Assembly: GCF_019279795.1 (NCBI RefSeq)
Contig: NC_056732.1
Coordinates: 184,507,342 to 184,571,341 of the forward strand
Origin: Protopterus annectens
Lineage: Eukaryota; Chordata; Ceratodontiformes; Protopteridae
Length of the DNA: 64,000 nt
Direction of reading: 5' to 3'
In this document: positions 20,430 to 33,886 of the stretch, piece by piece
Layout: the number at the start of each line of letters is the position of its first letter
Numbering within the stretch: the first letter of the stretch is position 1
Translations under genes and position numbers: made by a program
Notes under the pieces: generated by a model
Databases searched by the model: none
Seen by the model: only the letters and a program-made list of their open reading frames with translations
Told to the model about the DNA's origin: nothing

Positions 20430-21965
20430 CTAACTGCTGGACTGCATGTGTTTACTCTGGTATCATATGGTAATGTAGAATTGCAATCACATAATAGTAC
20501 TGTTGTATTAAGGACTGTTACCCACACTGTGCAACATAAATACAATGTGTAGGAATGCCTGTATATGACTGGTGTAATGCCCAGAGGTCATTTAGTAAAA
20601 CTGAGAGAGACAGAGACAGAAAACAGTGAAAAAACATACAACTAAATCCAAATAACACATGGAACTGAGATGTGAACTGTTGTATTTTTAGCACACATAG
20701 CCATGGTTCAAATCCTGGGAGTGGTAGTAGTCTGCATACAGAATCTTACCCCACAACTGCACAGAATGTCCAGTAAATTGGCCCATATCTGCTGCCTGTC
20801 ACTCTGTCCCCCTGGGAAATCAGTGGGATGATCCCAGACATATAGGCTGCAAACAAGTAATACAACTGCTTGTCACGCATCTATAAAAACAAAGCTGTCA
20901 CTCTAGCAACTCCCCAAACTGTTATAAAAGTAATAAGCCAACTACGTGCCATCTATACCCCCATGTTGTCAAGCTGTGACCAGAGTGTGTACAGTAACAG
21001 AGTGAGATGTAAGTGCATAATACTAATGTGAAATCTGATACTTTGTGTGGCAAGATTCAGGTAGTGCTACAGGTCCATCAAATACGAACACTGTGCCCAG
21101 AAATAAAAGATTGATACCCTGTACTGGTACTGTTTACTTTGGTATTGTATGGCATTGTTATTGTTACAGTTGCTCTGAATAATAAGGTATTACTCATCAC
21201 TGTCACCCACACTCTGCTACATAATATAACTGTTTAGGAAATCCTGTATAAGAGTGATGTAATACAAGGTCAGAATGTAAAGCCACAGGAGAATTATACA
21301 CAGACATCAGATAAGAGATATGCACCAATATTTATATAGCGCACACAACTGTGATGGACAGTGTTTTAGTGTTAGCAGACACAGCCATGGTCTGAATCCT
21401 GGGAGGGAAAATAGGCTGCATACAGAATCATACCCCACAACTGTACAGATATGTCCAGAATGTCCAGTATATTGGCCCATATGTGCTACCTGTCCCCCTG
21501 TCCCCCTGGGAAATCAGCGGGATGATCCCAGCTGTTTAGGGGGAAAACAGGAAATACAACTGATTGTCACACATCTATAAGAACAAACCTGTCACACTAG
21601 CAACTCCACAAACTGTTATGAGAGTAATAAGTCAAGTATGTCCCATCTACACCCCCATATTATCAAGCTGTGACCAGATTGTGTAGAGTAACAGAGTGAG
21701 ATGTATGTTGATTCTGGTAATTTGTGTGGCAACATTCAGGTAGTACTAACAAACATTGCTCCCAACAGGTCCGTCAGATACGAATATTGTGCCTAGAAAT
21801 AAAAGATTGATACCCTGTACTGGTACTGTTTACTCTAGTATTGTATGACATTGTGAGTGTTGCAGTTGCTCTGAATAATAAGGTATTACTCATCACTGTC
21901 ATCCACACTGTGCTACATAATATAACTGTCTAGGAAATCCTGTGTAATAGTGTTGTAAGTCACTA
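20430..21965 (+). repeat. Tandem duplication with about 695-bp period
   Basis: Matching landmarks recur 694-695 bp apart: CCTGGGAAATCAG at 20811 and 21505, and GATACCCTGTACTGGTACTG at 21113 and 21808. About 2.2 copies are present with several percent divergence and small indels. No coding potential is seen. Confidence 0.85.
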
Positions 21966-22689
21966 AAGGTTTAAGAGGGCAATAGTCTACATATATCCCG
22001 GTTCACCTGCATGTGGTCAAGACATGGCAGGAGTCTGTGCAATAAGAGATATTCAAGTATGTGCATAACATCAACCTGGAATCTGGGAGTATGTGTAGAA
22101 ACAGTTAGTGTTAACAAACAATTCCTCCACAGGTATACCAGGTAAGAGGTGTATACTGCAGGTAAAACCAGTTCATGTATATAGTTGTCGACAGCCATAC
22201 CACTGTCCAAAGTAAGTTAATAGGGTAGTGTACTAATACTTGTAAGGTACAGATAACGGCACTGACTAGGAAAGTAATGCAAACTACAGGAATATGCTAG
22301 TTGTTAATTGACATCTGTCTCTCTCCCCCCCAACCATATCTGCAACAGTAAACTAAATACCCAACTCAATTGGTAAGTGATGACTTCAATGTAATGTTGG
22401 GACATAGGTCCTATTGTTTGATAATTATTTAAATCTGTTTCTATGCATGTGCTATGTTGAAATACTCTAACATTGGTGGCATGGTGCCATCAATGTACTG
22501 CATGCTGCTGTAATTACCACTGTGGTCCCATGTATGCATGTGTTCTGTTTGCTATGCAACTGTTCCATATCTGGTGTCTGGGTTAATGGGAATATCTATG
22601 CATGCTGTTATACCTAATCCTGGAATGTGTTGACTATTACTAACCCACATATGCTGATAAAACATAAACACCATAGCATGTATGGGAAT
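21966..22689. other. Intron-like unassigned sequence
   Basis: No gene recognised. A possible mini-exon lies at about 22350-22371 between TCTGCAACAG and GTAAGTGATG. Confidence 0.35.
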
Positions 22690-22897
22690 GTGGGTCCCAG
22701 TGGACCCACTTGTCCCACCTCAGCTGGCCGTGGTGCCAGGCACCAGCACATCTGGGGCCCAACCCAGGACCTCCTCATCCATTGGTCCTGCACCGCCTTC
22801 GGGTGGAACTGCCTCAGGGGATGGGGCTTGCCCTCCCCAGGAGTGGGCTCGAACAAGAACCTGTCACCCATCGCCAGTGGCAGCTGGTGATGTCAAA
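22690..22897 (+). pseudogene. Myb-like gene, probable Pro/Ser-rich linker exon
   Basis: A GC-rich island in AT-rich surroundings is open in one frame: VPVDPLVPPQLAVVPG, then TSSSIGPAPPSGG, ending near GDVKSK. Low-complexity Pro/Ser linkers are common between the SANT domain and the C-terminal helical region of Harbinger Myb-like proteins. Assignment rests on composition, orientation and position between exons at 20.2 and 27.6 kb. Confidence 0.45.
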
Positions 22898-24069
22898 TCA
22901 AAGGTGGGCTGCAGGAGATAGCTGAATAGGTGGGGTCAATGGGAAGAGGTGTGACCAACTAGAAAGGGGAGGAGCTATGGTCAAAACCACAAAAAGTGTA
23001 ACTTTAATTAAATATGCTGCCCTAGGTGCCAAATCATCATTATGAGAGTGCAATCAAGACAAAATGAAGTGTAGAAAAAAGAGATATTTCAAGGCATTGT
23101 CTGCATGACAGCTTACTTAATATCTAGATGGAAACAAAAAGGTTGTGAGGCATGAAAAAATAAATTACTTTTTAAATATATTGCTGGAATGCCAGTCAAA
23201 ATCAAGTATAAGAAAAACAAGCAGCACTCAACTCAAACCACTTCTCCTTCCACTGCAGTTCTAATTATAATTTATATTCAGCTTTATTAAAGTACCAAGT
23301 AACATGCTGAAAGTAGCAATCTCTGTGATACCCCCACTTTTAAAAATGTTTCTTATCCAAAAAAGACCTGCTGCCTGACAACAGCTATCTACTTGCTTCA
23401 TGGAGAAAACATGATCAAAGTAAAAAATGAAAAGCAAACAAGAAACAAGCTCAAGATACATTGTTTAAAGGATTACTGCACAGGTTATGGACCACACATG
23501 ATAGATTGGCATTCTGTTTAGTTCATAGGTAAAGCCTGCAAGGATGACTGCAAGTCTCCAACAAATGTAACGAGCTTCTTAAAATAATGTAATCCTGTCC
23601 TTTATTACCAATGCTGTCATATGCATTTCAATACCCAAGGCTTATACATTATCTAGTTATGTAAGTATTCTCTGCATGGCAACAACAGAAAGGCTTTCAG
23701 TGTTGGCAATTCTTTAACAGTATGCTTATTAAAGCTTACTTACATCTTACAATCCCAAACAAGCTTACCTGATGGTCATTAAAGCATTGCTACTTAAACA
23801 CAGAGCAACAGGCACTTTCTGAATAATAATAAGCATAAACAATGGCATAAAAATATGACAGAAACCAGAACATTCAGCAAATTCAAGGACAAATGAAAAC
23901 CACTGTAGTACTTGTGTCTACCTTGGATGGGGTGATACTCTGCACATTTACACTGCATAACTGCTCCTTGCCTTGCTTGGACACATCCAGAGTCACTATG
24001 TGGGGGAGTGGGGTGCAACAAGTATGTCACAATCTGAAATATCTCTGGCTGACTGTGATAGCCCTGACA
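22898..24069. other. Unassigned AT-rich sequence
   Basis: Nothing recognised; probably intron of the Myb-like gene. Confidence 0.4.
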
Positions 24070-24300
24070 CATTTGTCATACCTCTCAACCTCAGAGCAAG
24101 ACATATGGACAAAGCCAAATATAGAAGTGAAACAAAGGCCCAAAAATAAGGATAATTTTTAAACATTGCTCTTATAAACTTAGAAAGATAATAGAATAGT
24201 AGGTCTTGCATTAGTATGAATTTTCTGAAGAGCATGAAATATGAAACTCAAATGTCTATAATTATTTTCTAACTTCAGTCTTTAATGATTTGCCACTAAG
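24070..24300. repeat. Dispersed repeat family copy (also near 24.65, 26.1 and 26.4-26.75 kb)
   Basis: A module beginning CATACCTCTCAACCT with GACAAAGCCAAATAT, then TTGCTCTTATAAACT, AGAATA-AGGTCTTG and ATGAAAC-CAAATG, recurs at about 24650-24860, 26060-26250 and 26390-26760 in the same order. The family is unknown to me. Confidence 0.65.
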
Positions 24301-25441
24301 TTGCCAAAAAACACAATTTGAAAAATGGACCAAAAATGTGATGCAAAAATATAAAATAGCCACACAATACAGCTGGGAACCTGTCAAAGAAGGGACACTT
24401 TTTAATATTAGTACTGCTAACTTGAGCAGCTGACAAAATAAAAGAATCTAGATGCATTTCTGAAATAAAAGTAATTTATAACTGATTATTACACTTATTT
24501 ATTAATTGTAAACCCTCCACATTTTCATCCAAAAGTACAATTTTGCGGAGGGATTATTAGGGGAAGAGCAACATTTTGTGCCAAAATTGGGGGCAGTTGA
24601 GAAGTTTGGATATGCCTAATTCTATAAAGTAATTTATCTGCATGTATCTCTCAACCTGTTAATGAAGGAAATCTAGACAAGGCCAAATATATTGGGGGAA
24701 CATGTATGCAGTACTAAAAATTGCTCTTGTATAAACTGAGACACTTGATAGAATATAACAGGTCTTGCTTTAGCATGCATTTTTATGAAGGTTATGAAGT
24801 CTGAAACTCAGTGTCTGTCATTAATTAGTGACTTAATTCCTAAATTATTTGCCAGAAAACCACATATTTTATGAGGAACAAACCAAACATAAGAAGCAAA
24901 AATCTATTCATTCTGTGAAAATCTGGAAAGTTGAGAGGTATAATTCAGCCGGGGTTGTCTATGAGTTTGCTGCCCTTCCCCTTCACAAAATCATGGTTGA
25001 ATGGAGCTTCCCCCTTGCAGCCATTCCATTGAACCAATACTTGGCTATTTCACCCCATTTACCATAAACACTAATGTGCATACTGCTTTACTTCTATGAT
25101 GATTTGGACTTCATTTGAACGTTTTATTTTGCATTTTACAGCCCAAACACTAAGACATCTGCTAAATAAATCAATGCAGTCTTACAATGAAAACAGACTT
25201 AGCATTAAAACTTCTCTGCCCTTGAAACTCACATTCAATGAAACAGCATTGTAAGCCACATTCAAAGAAAATACATTTTGCCAGTGGCAGATAAAGATTA
25301 ACTTTGGGCTGTTTTCAAATCATAGGCTCCTTACACACGAAACATACATGTGCTCTTTGATACACCTTCCTGATGGTATTAAATTATATTCCTTGTACAA
25401 TGCAGTACAGTTGTTAGAGGGCATTTTAAATTTCTTGTTTT

Positions 25442-25573
25442 GAACATTTTTCCAGTAAACAATGAAACAAAATGCATGCACCAATAATGACAAAGCTGCC
25501 CAATTCAGAACATTTTTCCAATAAACAATGAAACAAAATGCATGCACCAATAATGACAAAACTGCCAAATTCA
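25442..25573. repeat. 66-bp direct tandem duplication
   Basis: AACATTTTTCCARTAAAC starts at 25442 and again at 25508; the two 66-bp units are nearly identical, indicating a recent duplication. Confidence 0.93.
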
Positions 25574-25944
25574 GAACATTTCCATCATAAAAGTCTACTC
25601 AAACTTGTACAATCCACCAGTATCAGTAAATATGCACAATCTCTGAAGAAGTAAAAGTCATCTAAATAATTCCACATTAAAGAAATCTGTAACTAATGAC
25701 GAGGTTGCTGCTAGCAAACAACTTTATATTTCATTGTTTCATCTACAAATAAAGTGCCTGTTGCCCTTGAGGAATAAATTGCCTATGTTTCATTAAAAAA
25801 ATGATAAGCTAGTAATATTGCAATAGGGAATGGATGCCAAACTGAAAACAGGTTCATAGTTACTAGGTATCTTCGCCAAAAAGGACTATACCATCCAACC
25901 TCTTTACAACACAGTATAGTATCAGCAATGCATTAATTTACTGT

Positions 25945-26010
25945 GGGAGTAGAACCCACAGCCTTCTGCACCAAAAGCAAGCACACTACCTGTTGTGCTA
26001 TTAACAACAC
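25945..26010 (-). repeat. tRNA-like SINE head
   Basis: The minus strand shows an A-box-like region (AACAGGTAGTGTGCTTGC) and a B-box-like GGGTTCTACTCCC at tRNA-like spacing. It is part of a SINE remnant. Confidence 0.5.
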
Positions 26011-26359
26011 AAGTGACCTTACCATAAGCAGCACTAAACTTTTGTTCCCCTGCATCTCTCAGCTTCTTGTAAAATCTACTTGACACTCAGCAGTATCTCT
26101 GAACTTTACAGCACAAGAAATCTGGAAAAAGCCAAAATTTATTGGGGGAGGGGGGACAAAAGCCCAAAAACCAGGGACACATCTTAGACATTGCTTGTAT
26201 AATGTTGTAAAGTTGCTAGAATAAAATGCTGTGTTACCACCATACATTTCACTGCTAAGTATTGAAGCCAGGACCCTATGCAAAAAAGTCAGAGCAACAA
26301 ACCACAATGCCAGATCATCTGTTTTGTGAAAGAAAGGAAGACTGAAACTTAAATGGCTA

Positions 26360-26640
26360 CCATTTAGTGAATTCAGTTCTCACCATAGCTGTCAACTTTT
26401 TAGCACAAAGCACCTGAACAAAGCCAATAATGGGGGAATACAGCCCCCAAACATATTCAGTGAATTCAGTTCTCAGCATAGCTCTCAACCTCTTAGCAAA
26501 AACACGTAGACAAAGCCAGCAATGGGGGAATACAGCCCCCAAACCTATTCAGTGAATTCAGTTCTCGCCATAGTTCTCAACCTTAGCACAAAAAACCTGG
26601 ACAAAGCCAATAATGGGGGACTACAGTATCAAAAATAGTG
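26360..26640. repeat. Short tandem repeat, about 92-bp period, three units
   Basis: AGTGAATTCAGTTCTC recurs at 26366, 26459 and 26551, with GACAAAGCCARYAATGGGGG between. It expands the dispersed family noted at 24.07 kb. Confidence 0.88.
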
Positions 26641-27427
26641 ACAAATTTCAAATACCCATGTTATAAACTTAGAAAATTGCTAGAATAAAAGGTTTTGTGT
26701 TACCATGTATTTTCTGAAGAATATGAAGTCTGAAATTCAAATGCCTGTTATTTTTATTTATTTAATATTTGTTAACCAGGAAAGTCTGACTTGGAACAGA
26801 AGCCATTACACTCCAGCCAAGAATCAAACCAGAGAACCTGTAGCTATCAGGCAACAATTTATTGACTACAGAAAGATGCAAAAATACAGAAACTACAGAT
26901 TTTATGAGGAACAGAACAGAACAAATATGAGGCAAAAATCTTGCAATTCTTTACAAATGGTGGTGGGTAAGGAATTCAGGCCCTTACCTACAACCAATAC
27001 AGAGGGTTCAAGCCTGAGGTCTTCTCTGCCCACCACCATGTGTTCTCTCTAGCCACCAGTATACAGCAACTGGGGCATTTCACACACATATTGGGCCTGT
27101 CTACCTGGTATCACTCTCTAATTTTCATGCAGTCATTACTAAGTCAAGTAGGATATGAAAACCCTTCTTTTCCTCTTCTTGGCAGAGGTCCATTGCATAT
27201 AGACACTGAATGACAGCAGTGAGGCCATGTAAAACCACTCCACTCAGGTCAAAGAGGTAATGGAGTAACAGGTCTTGTGTTGTGATCACTTGTCTAGGCA
27301 TTTAGAGGAATGATACATTAATGAGTGGTATTAATGAGTGTATGTTACCAAGTGTGATGCAGGATGGAGAACGCATGGGAATAAACATGGGACTGACTGT
27401 AAAGTCATAGACAGGTAGGTATTAAGG

Positions 27428-27433
27428 TGGTGT

Positions 27434-27508
<75 letters not shown>
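27428..27508. repeat. (GT)n microsatellite
   Basis: About 80 bases of GT directly upstream of the last recognisable exon of the Myb-like gene. Confidence 0.97.
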
Positions 27509-27510
<2 letters not shown>

Positions 27511-27562
27511 GTTATGCAATGCTGTACAAGTCTTAAAGTGCATTTCTTGTTTTCCCCCACAG

Positions 27563-28473
27563 ATGGTGAGGTTGGTCAGGGTCCCTCCTGTATGCAATCT
27601 GATGTTGTTGTCCATACAGACACCAAAGATGATGATAGTCCTGTTGAGGCACAGGAGGGGTTGACAGGGGCTGAAACAGCACCATCATTTGACATTCCCC
27701 TTTTAGCCACCCCAACCCCTCACACAGTTTCAGTACCTATACATACCCCATCACCAGTTGCCATAGCGGAGGGACAGCTGGCATTTGGTGGCAGTGCACA
27801 GGAGAGTATGGTAACCATGCCTACTGTGTCTGGTCACAGCAGTCATAGCTGGATGTCCAGCAGGGCAGCACATAGGCAGATGTCCCAGGGTGCTCATGGT
27901 AGTGCCGCTGTTCACCATGTCCCTGGCAGATGTGCCACAACTGGTACCAGCAGGTGCATGTTTCAGGCTGTCATGGTAGCGCAGGCACATATGGAATGTT
28001 ACATCAGACAGGGCCTGAGGCTGCAGAGGGCTGCTCTTACATCTGCAAGTGACAACTTCTGTGAACTGTCTGATGCCATCCGTGCTTATACCAAGCTCAT
28101 GGATAGATGGTCTGGTGAGATGATGGCTCTCACTGACCGTGGTTTGTCCATGCTTGAACAAGTGGTGGGAGTGCAGCGAAGGCTGTGTGGATGTAAGCCA
28201 GAAATGCCAACAGCTGGTAGTCAACGTGGATGTGCTAGGACACCAAGGGGCTCCCATAGTGGCAGTACCAGCCCCGGCACTGCACGGGAGGCACTGTCCA
28301 AGCCACACCACATCAGGCCACGAGCAAGTAATCCTGGCCAGTCCCAGGAGGGACCTGGTTCCAGCAGACAAATGTCATCATCAGGGGAGAGTAGCACATC
28401 GAGGCCTGTACCTGGAAGTGCACATGGAACCTCTGGCAGGCACAATCCACGTGTCCGTGGCTGGAGACATTGA
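27563..28473 (+). pseudogene. Myb-like gene, terminal exon
   Basis: A strong acceptor (TTTCCCCCACAG) at 27551-27562 opens a frame that is stop-free to 28473. It begins GEVGQGPSCMQSDVVVHTD, is Ser/Thr/Pro-rich, then has a helical stretch (AQAHMECYIRQGLRL, then NFCELSDAIRAYTKLMD and LSMLEQVVGVQRRL). It ends in a basic Ser/Arg/Gly tail (RHNPRVRGWRH). This matches the general plan of Harbinger Myb-like C-termini. The exon itself is intact; the gene is called broken because of the stops in exon 1. Confidence 0.6.
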
Positions 28474-31234
28474 ACTGCACACCCTGCCAGGTATGGTCTG
28501 CAACTGTCCATAAACACCCATGTAGGGCATCCACATGGCAGAACTGTGTGCATGCATACCCACACACTATACAAACACACCTAGGGCAACCCCATACCTA
28601 CACACACATCACCACGCCCAGTTCACCTCATTACACCCTCTCACCCACACACATGGTATCAAATGTATGGCCCACCCTTGGCCTCTGGCAAACCAACAGC
28701 ACACCCTGTGCATATGATGATTCTTGTGTCACATCCATGTCATCCATAACATCGATGCAGGGACAAGCTAATATGGTTCTGATGCACACAGTGACTGTAC
28801 TACAGTGTACCAAAGTACTGCAGTGTAACATGTTGTCAGGAGTAAATTTTAATGCATATATGTCAGGTAGTGTAGCCATCCAGCAAGGATGCATTATAGC
28901 TGTTAGTATTATGGTCTCCATAATGTTATCCATTTGTGTTGTAGGTGTACATGTGTCAGCACGAGGATGGTCTGTAGTCATATTCCACAATGGGGTATGG
29001 CACTGTGGTGACACCGTGGCTGTGACATATCTGGGGCACAGTTGAACACATGTCACAGGTTTCTATAACAGTTATTGCCTGTGCCACATGGACAGGTGAC
29101 CCGCTGGGATGTGTATAATCTGCAACCTGATATAGACCCATCCACATACACGCGCACTCTTACTTGGCAACACTGGGACTAGACCCCTACCTAGGTATGT
29201 AGTGCTACTGAAGTGTGTGGCTTTCATTGCACACACACCACACAGTGTTTAGGGTGAGGTGTGTTCCAGGCTACATGTTACATGCAGAACATCCCCAGAC
29301 ATGTACAGTATGCTAATGGGGGATGTAATGGGTGTATATGGACAATACATAGTGTGACATACTTTCATATACACATTAACAGCAGACACATAGCAGGCAG
29401 ACACTTGTCCGAGAGACCTAGGCCTATTGCTGCTAAGTAACTTGACCGTGTGTCCAATGTGCTACAGGTAGGCTGCACACAACACATGCATAACTGGGCT
29501 GGATTGTGGTATCAGTGGCATGTATGGTTGATGGTGACAGTGGTAACCATAAAGTGGTACATGGGACATATACCGAGTGTAACTTGGTGTAATGACAGTG
29601 TACACAGCACCCACATCCCACAGTGGATATTTCATTCCCTGAAACCCATGATAATACTCTGACATACCCACCATCACATATTGCCCATAACTGTGATACA
29701 ACTCATTGTATATTCCAACAGTGGTACTACAGAGATATGCATCTAATGCACATGCCACAGGCATATTAGGGTGTTGCATTGTCATGCCTCACCTATGGGC
29801 AGCAACAAGACTATCTGTACTACTGTGTGGCAATGGGTACTGTAATAGGAGTAAGTGGCCTCGGAATGCTGTACCCTACAGATATACGGGCATGCACACA
29901 TACACACACTTGCCAGAACTCAATGGGTATCCCATGCCTATTGACCCATTTGTACAACACTGTTGTGCTGGTACTGCAAGGCTCATGTAGCCGGTATGGG
30001 GAGGAGTGGAATTGGGTACATGTAGTGTCCCATACAGCAGTAGCCACAACTGACTATGGCAATGGGTGTTGTGGTGGTTGTGAAGGCCCTCATGGAATTC
30101 CCAAGTACAGGTGTGCTAATACACAGACACTGCTATACTCAGTAATGCACATGTACACACGTGTCAGTACTGGGATGCATCACTGCAGGCGGTCATAGCT
30201 GTGTACCTAGCTATTGTCCATGGAGAGATGGGCTGTGTAGGGAATGTGTGTACAGTGGAATCCTGCCACCTGCCATATGGCAGCAGGCAATCTATCAACA
30301 GACACCACTGTGGTGACCCTGAGGGTGGGAGTGAGATGCATCAGCCAATCCTCTGGGTGCCTCCTGCACATGGCTACTGAGGTGATCATGTTGACATGTA
30401 TGCAACATCTGTTACAACACATGGTTAGTGTCTGTGATGGAGACCTATACCCATGCATGTTCTGTTGACTGTGGTAGTGTAGTGGAGGTACCCGTGGCAT
30501 GTGTTGCGTACAGGGTGTTGTCTCCTATATGTGCCAGTTCTTACACAGCTGGGCAGACATGTCAGTGTCAATCAAGCATATGTTGCCTGTACATATCCCA
30601 GCTGGATACCTGATATCTGCACATATGTACAGGGACTGACAGTCTTCAGCTTGGCAAGTAGCTATGCAGTAGGATAAATGTGTTGACAGATAGACATTTG
30701 ACAACAATATGTATGCCATAACTACATAACTACATGTTGCTATAAAGGCGGTAGTCTACCGTTACATTCCACATGTCAGATCATTTCCAGTAGGGGACAT
30801 AAACTGTGACACAGCTCACACACCAGGGATACAACAGGGAGGCCTCAGAGTCCAGCTATGCCTGCAGGTGTGTCTGTTGTCAGTACTACATTTAGCACTC
30901 TACTCTTGCCTGGGAAAGCACTGTCAGCAGTAGTACTGCCATGATACACTACATGCCAGTGTGACAGCACGTACCCTGGACTACTACTCCCGTATGTAAC
31001 ACATTCACACAGATAATAATGCTGTACAGGCCTCATATACTTCTGAGTCCCAGACATGACACTCACACCCCTTGTTACTGTAATGACAGCACATAGGCGC
31101 ATGTATTATACATGGCATTACATGCACTTATTACAGATGTTATTACCCTGCTATGTTATCGGACTGGGTGATGTGAACTGGTTACCAGGGCTAAGCCATG
31201 CATAGCAGGTATCAACATTTCTCCAATATAACAG
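28474..31234. other. TG/CA-rich, CpG-poor unassigned sequence
   Basis: Many short frames are open because TGT, CAC and ACA words dominate, but none shows conserved motifs. The texture fits long-term CpG decay. Confidence 0.45.
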
Positions 31235-31480
31235 CTAAGCTGATTTGCGCACTGATAAGTGAAGCCTACACTGTGTAAGCACCTGTAGATTTACCCGTAG
31301 CTTAGCACTGCTTAGCTTCACACAAACCCATGCAAACATGCTTAAAGCTGCTCAAAACTGCCTTAACCACTCTGTATCCAACAGCCCTTGTTCTGCCCAG
31401 CAACAATATGTACAGCCCTTGAACCCAGGACCCTATACACTATAGTCACAACACTTAACCACTACGCCATGAAAACTGTG
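31235..31480 (-). repeat. Repeat unit with tRNA-like head (partner of 19.07-19.25 kb)
   Basis: Same module order as 19067-19250; the antisense tRNA-like head has B box GGGTTCAAGG near 31415 and A-box-like TGGCGTAGTGGTTAAG near 31465. Confidence 0.75.
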
Positions 31481-31892
31481 AAGACAGCTGTTGTTTTTCC
31501 AATATATCTGCCAATACACATATTGATTAGTATTGAACAATTGCCTTTACTTCCACAATTGTGTAATACTTGTTATTAATATGACTGTTGCATCACATAT
31601 GTTGTTTTATCATAATGTACATATATCAGATACATACGGTGAGATCCATGTGGGAGGGGATACACAACCGTACATATATAGCTATATATGTATGCACATC
31701 CTATGTGTATAGATATGCCTATTTATGTAGATATATGGGTAGATATCTATAACAATATGTGCATACATATCTATTCTGATATACCTATTACTGTCAATAT
31801 ATATGTAGATATCCATAAGTATATGTGCATATGTATCTCTATCTGTATATGTGTAGACATATATTGCTGTGTATATGTATATATGTGAGTGT

Positions 31893-31984
<92 letters not shown>
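31893..31984. repeat. (AT)n-(GT)n compound microsatellite
   Basis: About 50 bases of AT followed by about 35 bases of GT, in a wider ATATGT-rich region (31.66-32.06 kb). Confidence 0.95.
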
Positions 31985-31986
<2 letters not shown>

Positions 31987-32060
31987 ATATACATATCCAT
32001 CTTGTCGGTATGTATATGTGTATATATCTATATAGATATATGGATAATTATATATACATA

Positions 32061-33576
32061 TATGTTCACCATATGTCCAGAACATGGAGTGGAGTTCCAC
32101 CTCAGCCCCAGTAGTCCCAACCTCTTACTGCAAGGGGATGTCAGGTATGTATTGCAGGTATATATGTAGACTGTTGCTACTGTAATAGGGGTTGACTTAA
32201 CAGACATGTTGTGTGTGGGAGGTCACATCTGCTTTTAACATGTGCACCATTGGCTACTGACAGACATCCAAAGGACATCATAGTACAGTACCACTGCTAG
32301 CACAGTAATGATCTTGTGGACTACAGCAGAGATATGGCCAGTAAATTTAGACAGTCTGACACACTCTGGTCAGTCCAGAGCTATACACAAAACCCCTTAG
32401 TGCAAGACATGTGGACCAAGCCTGACACTGTGGATGTTAACAGCCATGTAGATGGGTATATCACATAAATACTGGGATACATTTGCCCCCATAGGTTATG
32501 CATTCAAACACTCCTGTCTGTCCTGACACATAATAACCACTGGTGCAGAGGTCACATAGCCACATACCACCCACAAGTTAGTGACATACATCTGTACATC
32601 ATCCCACTGCTTTGTCAGCAATACATGACATGTATGGTGACCTGGCAGCAGTATATCTGGCAAATATCTGGACATAACATCACACTGGATAGGTACACTA
32701 AGCTACTAGGCATGTGATAAAGCACTGTGAAGGCTACAGGCAGGCTTCCACACCACTGTCCTACATTTCTTATGGAGGAATACACATGTACCTGCAAATA
32801 TAGCAGGCTCTACAGGCACGTAACCACACAGAGTAACAGACACCTATGTGAAAGTGTATAACCACAACCAATGTGCACACAGCCGCAGCCACATATGGTA
32901 AGCTAACTTAATATTACAGTATAAGGACTGTCTGATCAACACCATCTTCATATGTGCCACTCACACACTAACCCTACATATATTGGGCCACTACACAGTG
33001 TGGTCCGATGCCTGTTTGTGGTATGGGACATGTGTGTGTTTGGCCCTACAAATATGTAAGCCAATAGGGTACCATACACTGGAGCAGCATGTAACATCAG
33101 ATAGAACAGGACCAAGAGCAATGACAAATACAACAGTCTGTACACAGGCCAAGGTACATATTCACAATGCATACACCGTTGACAATCACCATAAGTACAC
33201 ATACCTCAGTACTGTACACACAACCTCAGAATGCCCAGGATATGTCCTCAAATATAACCCCTACTATTTGTAACATGTGTAGCAGTCTGATATCTCACTG
33301 GCTTGTTATCAGATATGATGTCAATGAATAATGGTGTACAGAACATATGCACCTCTTACTGCATGACATATGTACAGAGGTTGACAGAGTTGTGGGTGGA
33401 GGCACAATCACAAGGCCAATATTGGCATGTTGCTGTGATAACCTCATACATTTCCTGTTGTAACAGGGTTTGTTGTGATATATGCCCTATGAGGGATATG
33501 AAGTCAGTAACTCTCATGGCTGTCACCATGTACTGACTGCAATCCTCACATTATGCTTCTGCAGTTCTCAGATAGG
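32061..33576. other. Unassigned TG/CA-rich sequence
   Basis: Nothing recognised. It is the left flank of PLE copy B. Confidence 0.45.
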
Positions 33577-33590
33577 AGTGCTGTGAGTAA
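33577..33590. repeat. PLE copy B target-site duplication (left)
   Basis: AGTGCTGTGAGTAA, identical to 38078-38091; flanking bases differ. Confidence 0.93.
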
Positions 33591-33613
33591 GTGAAAAGTA
33601 TAATCCAAGGCAG

Positions 33614-33886
33614 CCAATTAATTTTAATTGTAACTTGACTGGTTTTAATTAACGAAGCACATGATCTCATTAAGAGACTTACAAATAAGGTTGTTCTGCC
33701 CTGCATTTTTATCTTGATAAAGCTCAGTATTGCACTGAGCGAAAGCGCTTGAGAGAAGGACTTGGAGAAATTTATGTCTTGTGTTTGAATAAACTTTTTG
33801 TGGAGGCTACCTTTGGCTTCATCACTGTTTCTTGCTGCTCTTGCTGCCTTGGATTAAACTTTTCACTTGGTCTTGGTTTCAAGCTT
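33614..33886 (+). repeat. PLE copy B left pseudo-LTR
   Basis: 273 bp matching 37768-38077, from CCAATTAATTTTAATTG to GGTTTCAAGCTT. It contains the hammerhead-like motif and ends 30 bp before the ORF1 ATG. Confidence 0.93.
33714..33750 (+). ncRNA. Hammerhead-like motif, copy B left
   Basis: TTGATAA (33714-33720) stands where CTGATGA is expected, followed by a perfect 7-bp stem II GCTCAGT/ACTGAGC with an ATTGC loop, then GAAA (33741-33744), GCGC and TT. The upstream ATTTTTATC can pair with downstream GAGAGAAGG with one mismatch and G-U pairs as stem I. The core differs from consensus at C3 (now U) and G8 (now A), which form a base pair in known structures. Confidence 0.65.

Noticed and set aside
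27751-28371. 206-codon minus-strand frame
   Set aside because: It is the shadow of the plus-strand terminal exon of the Myb-like gene, which has the better splice and composition evidence.
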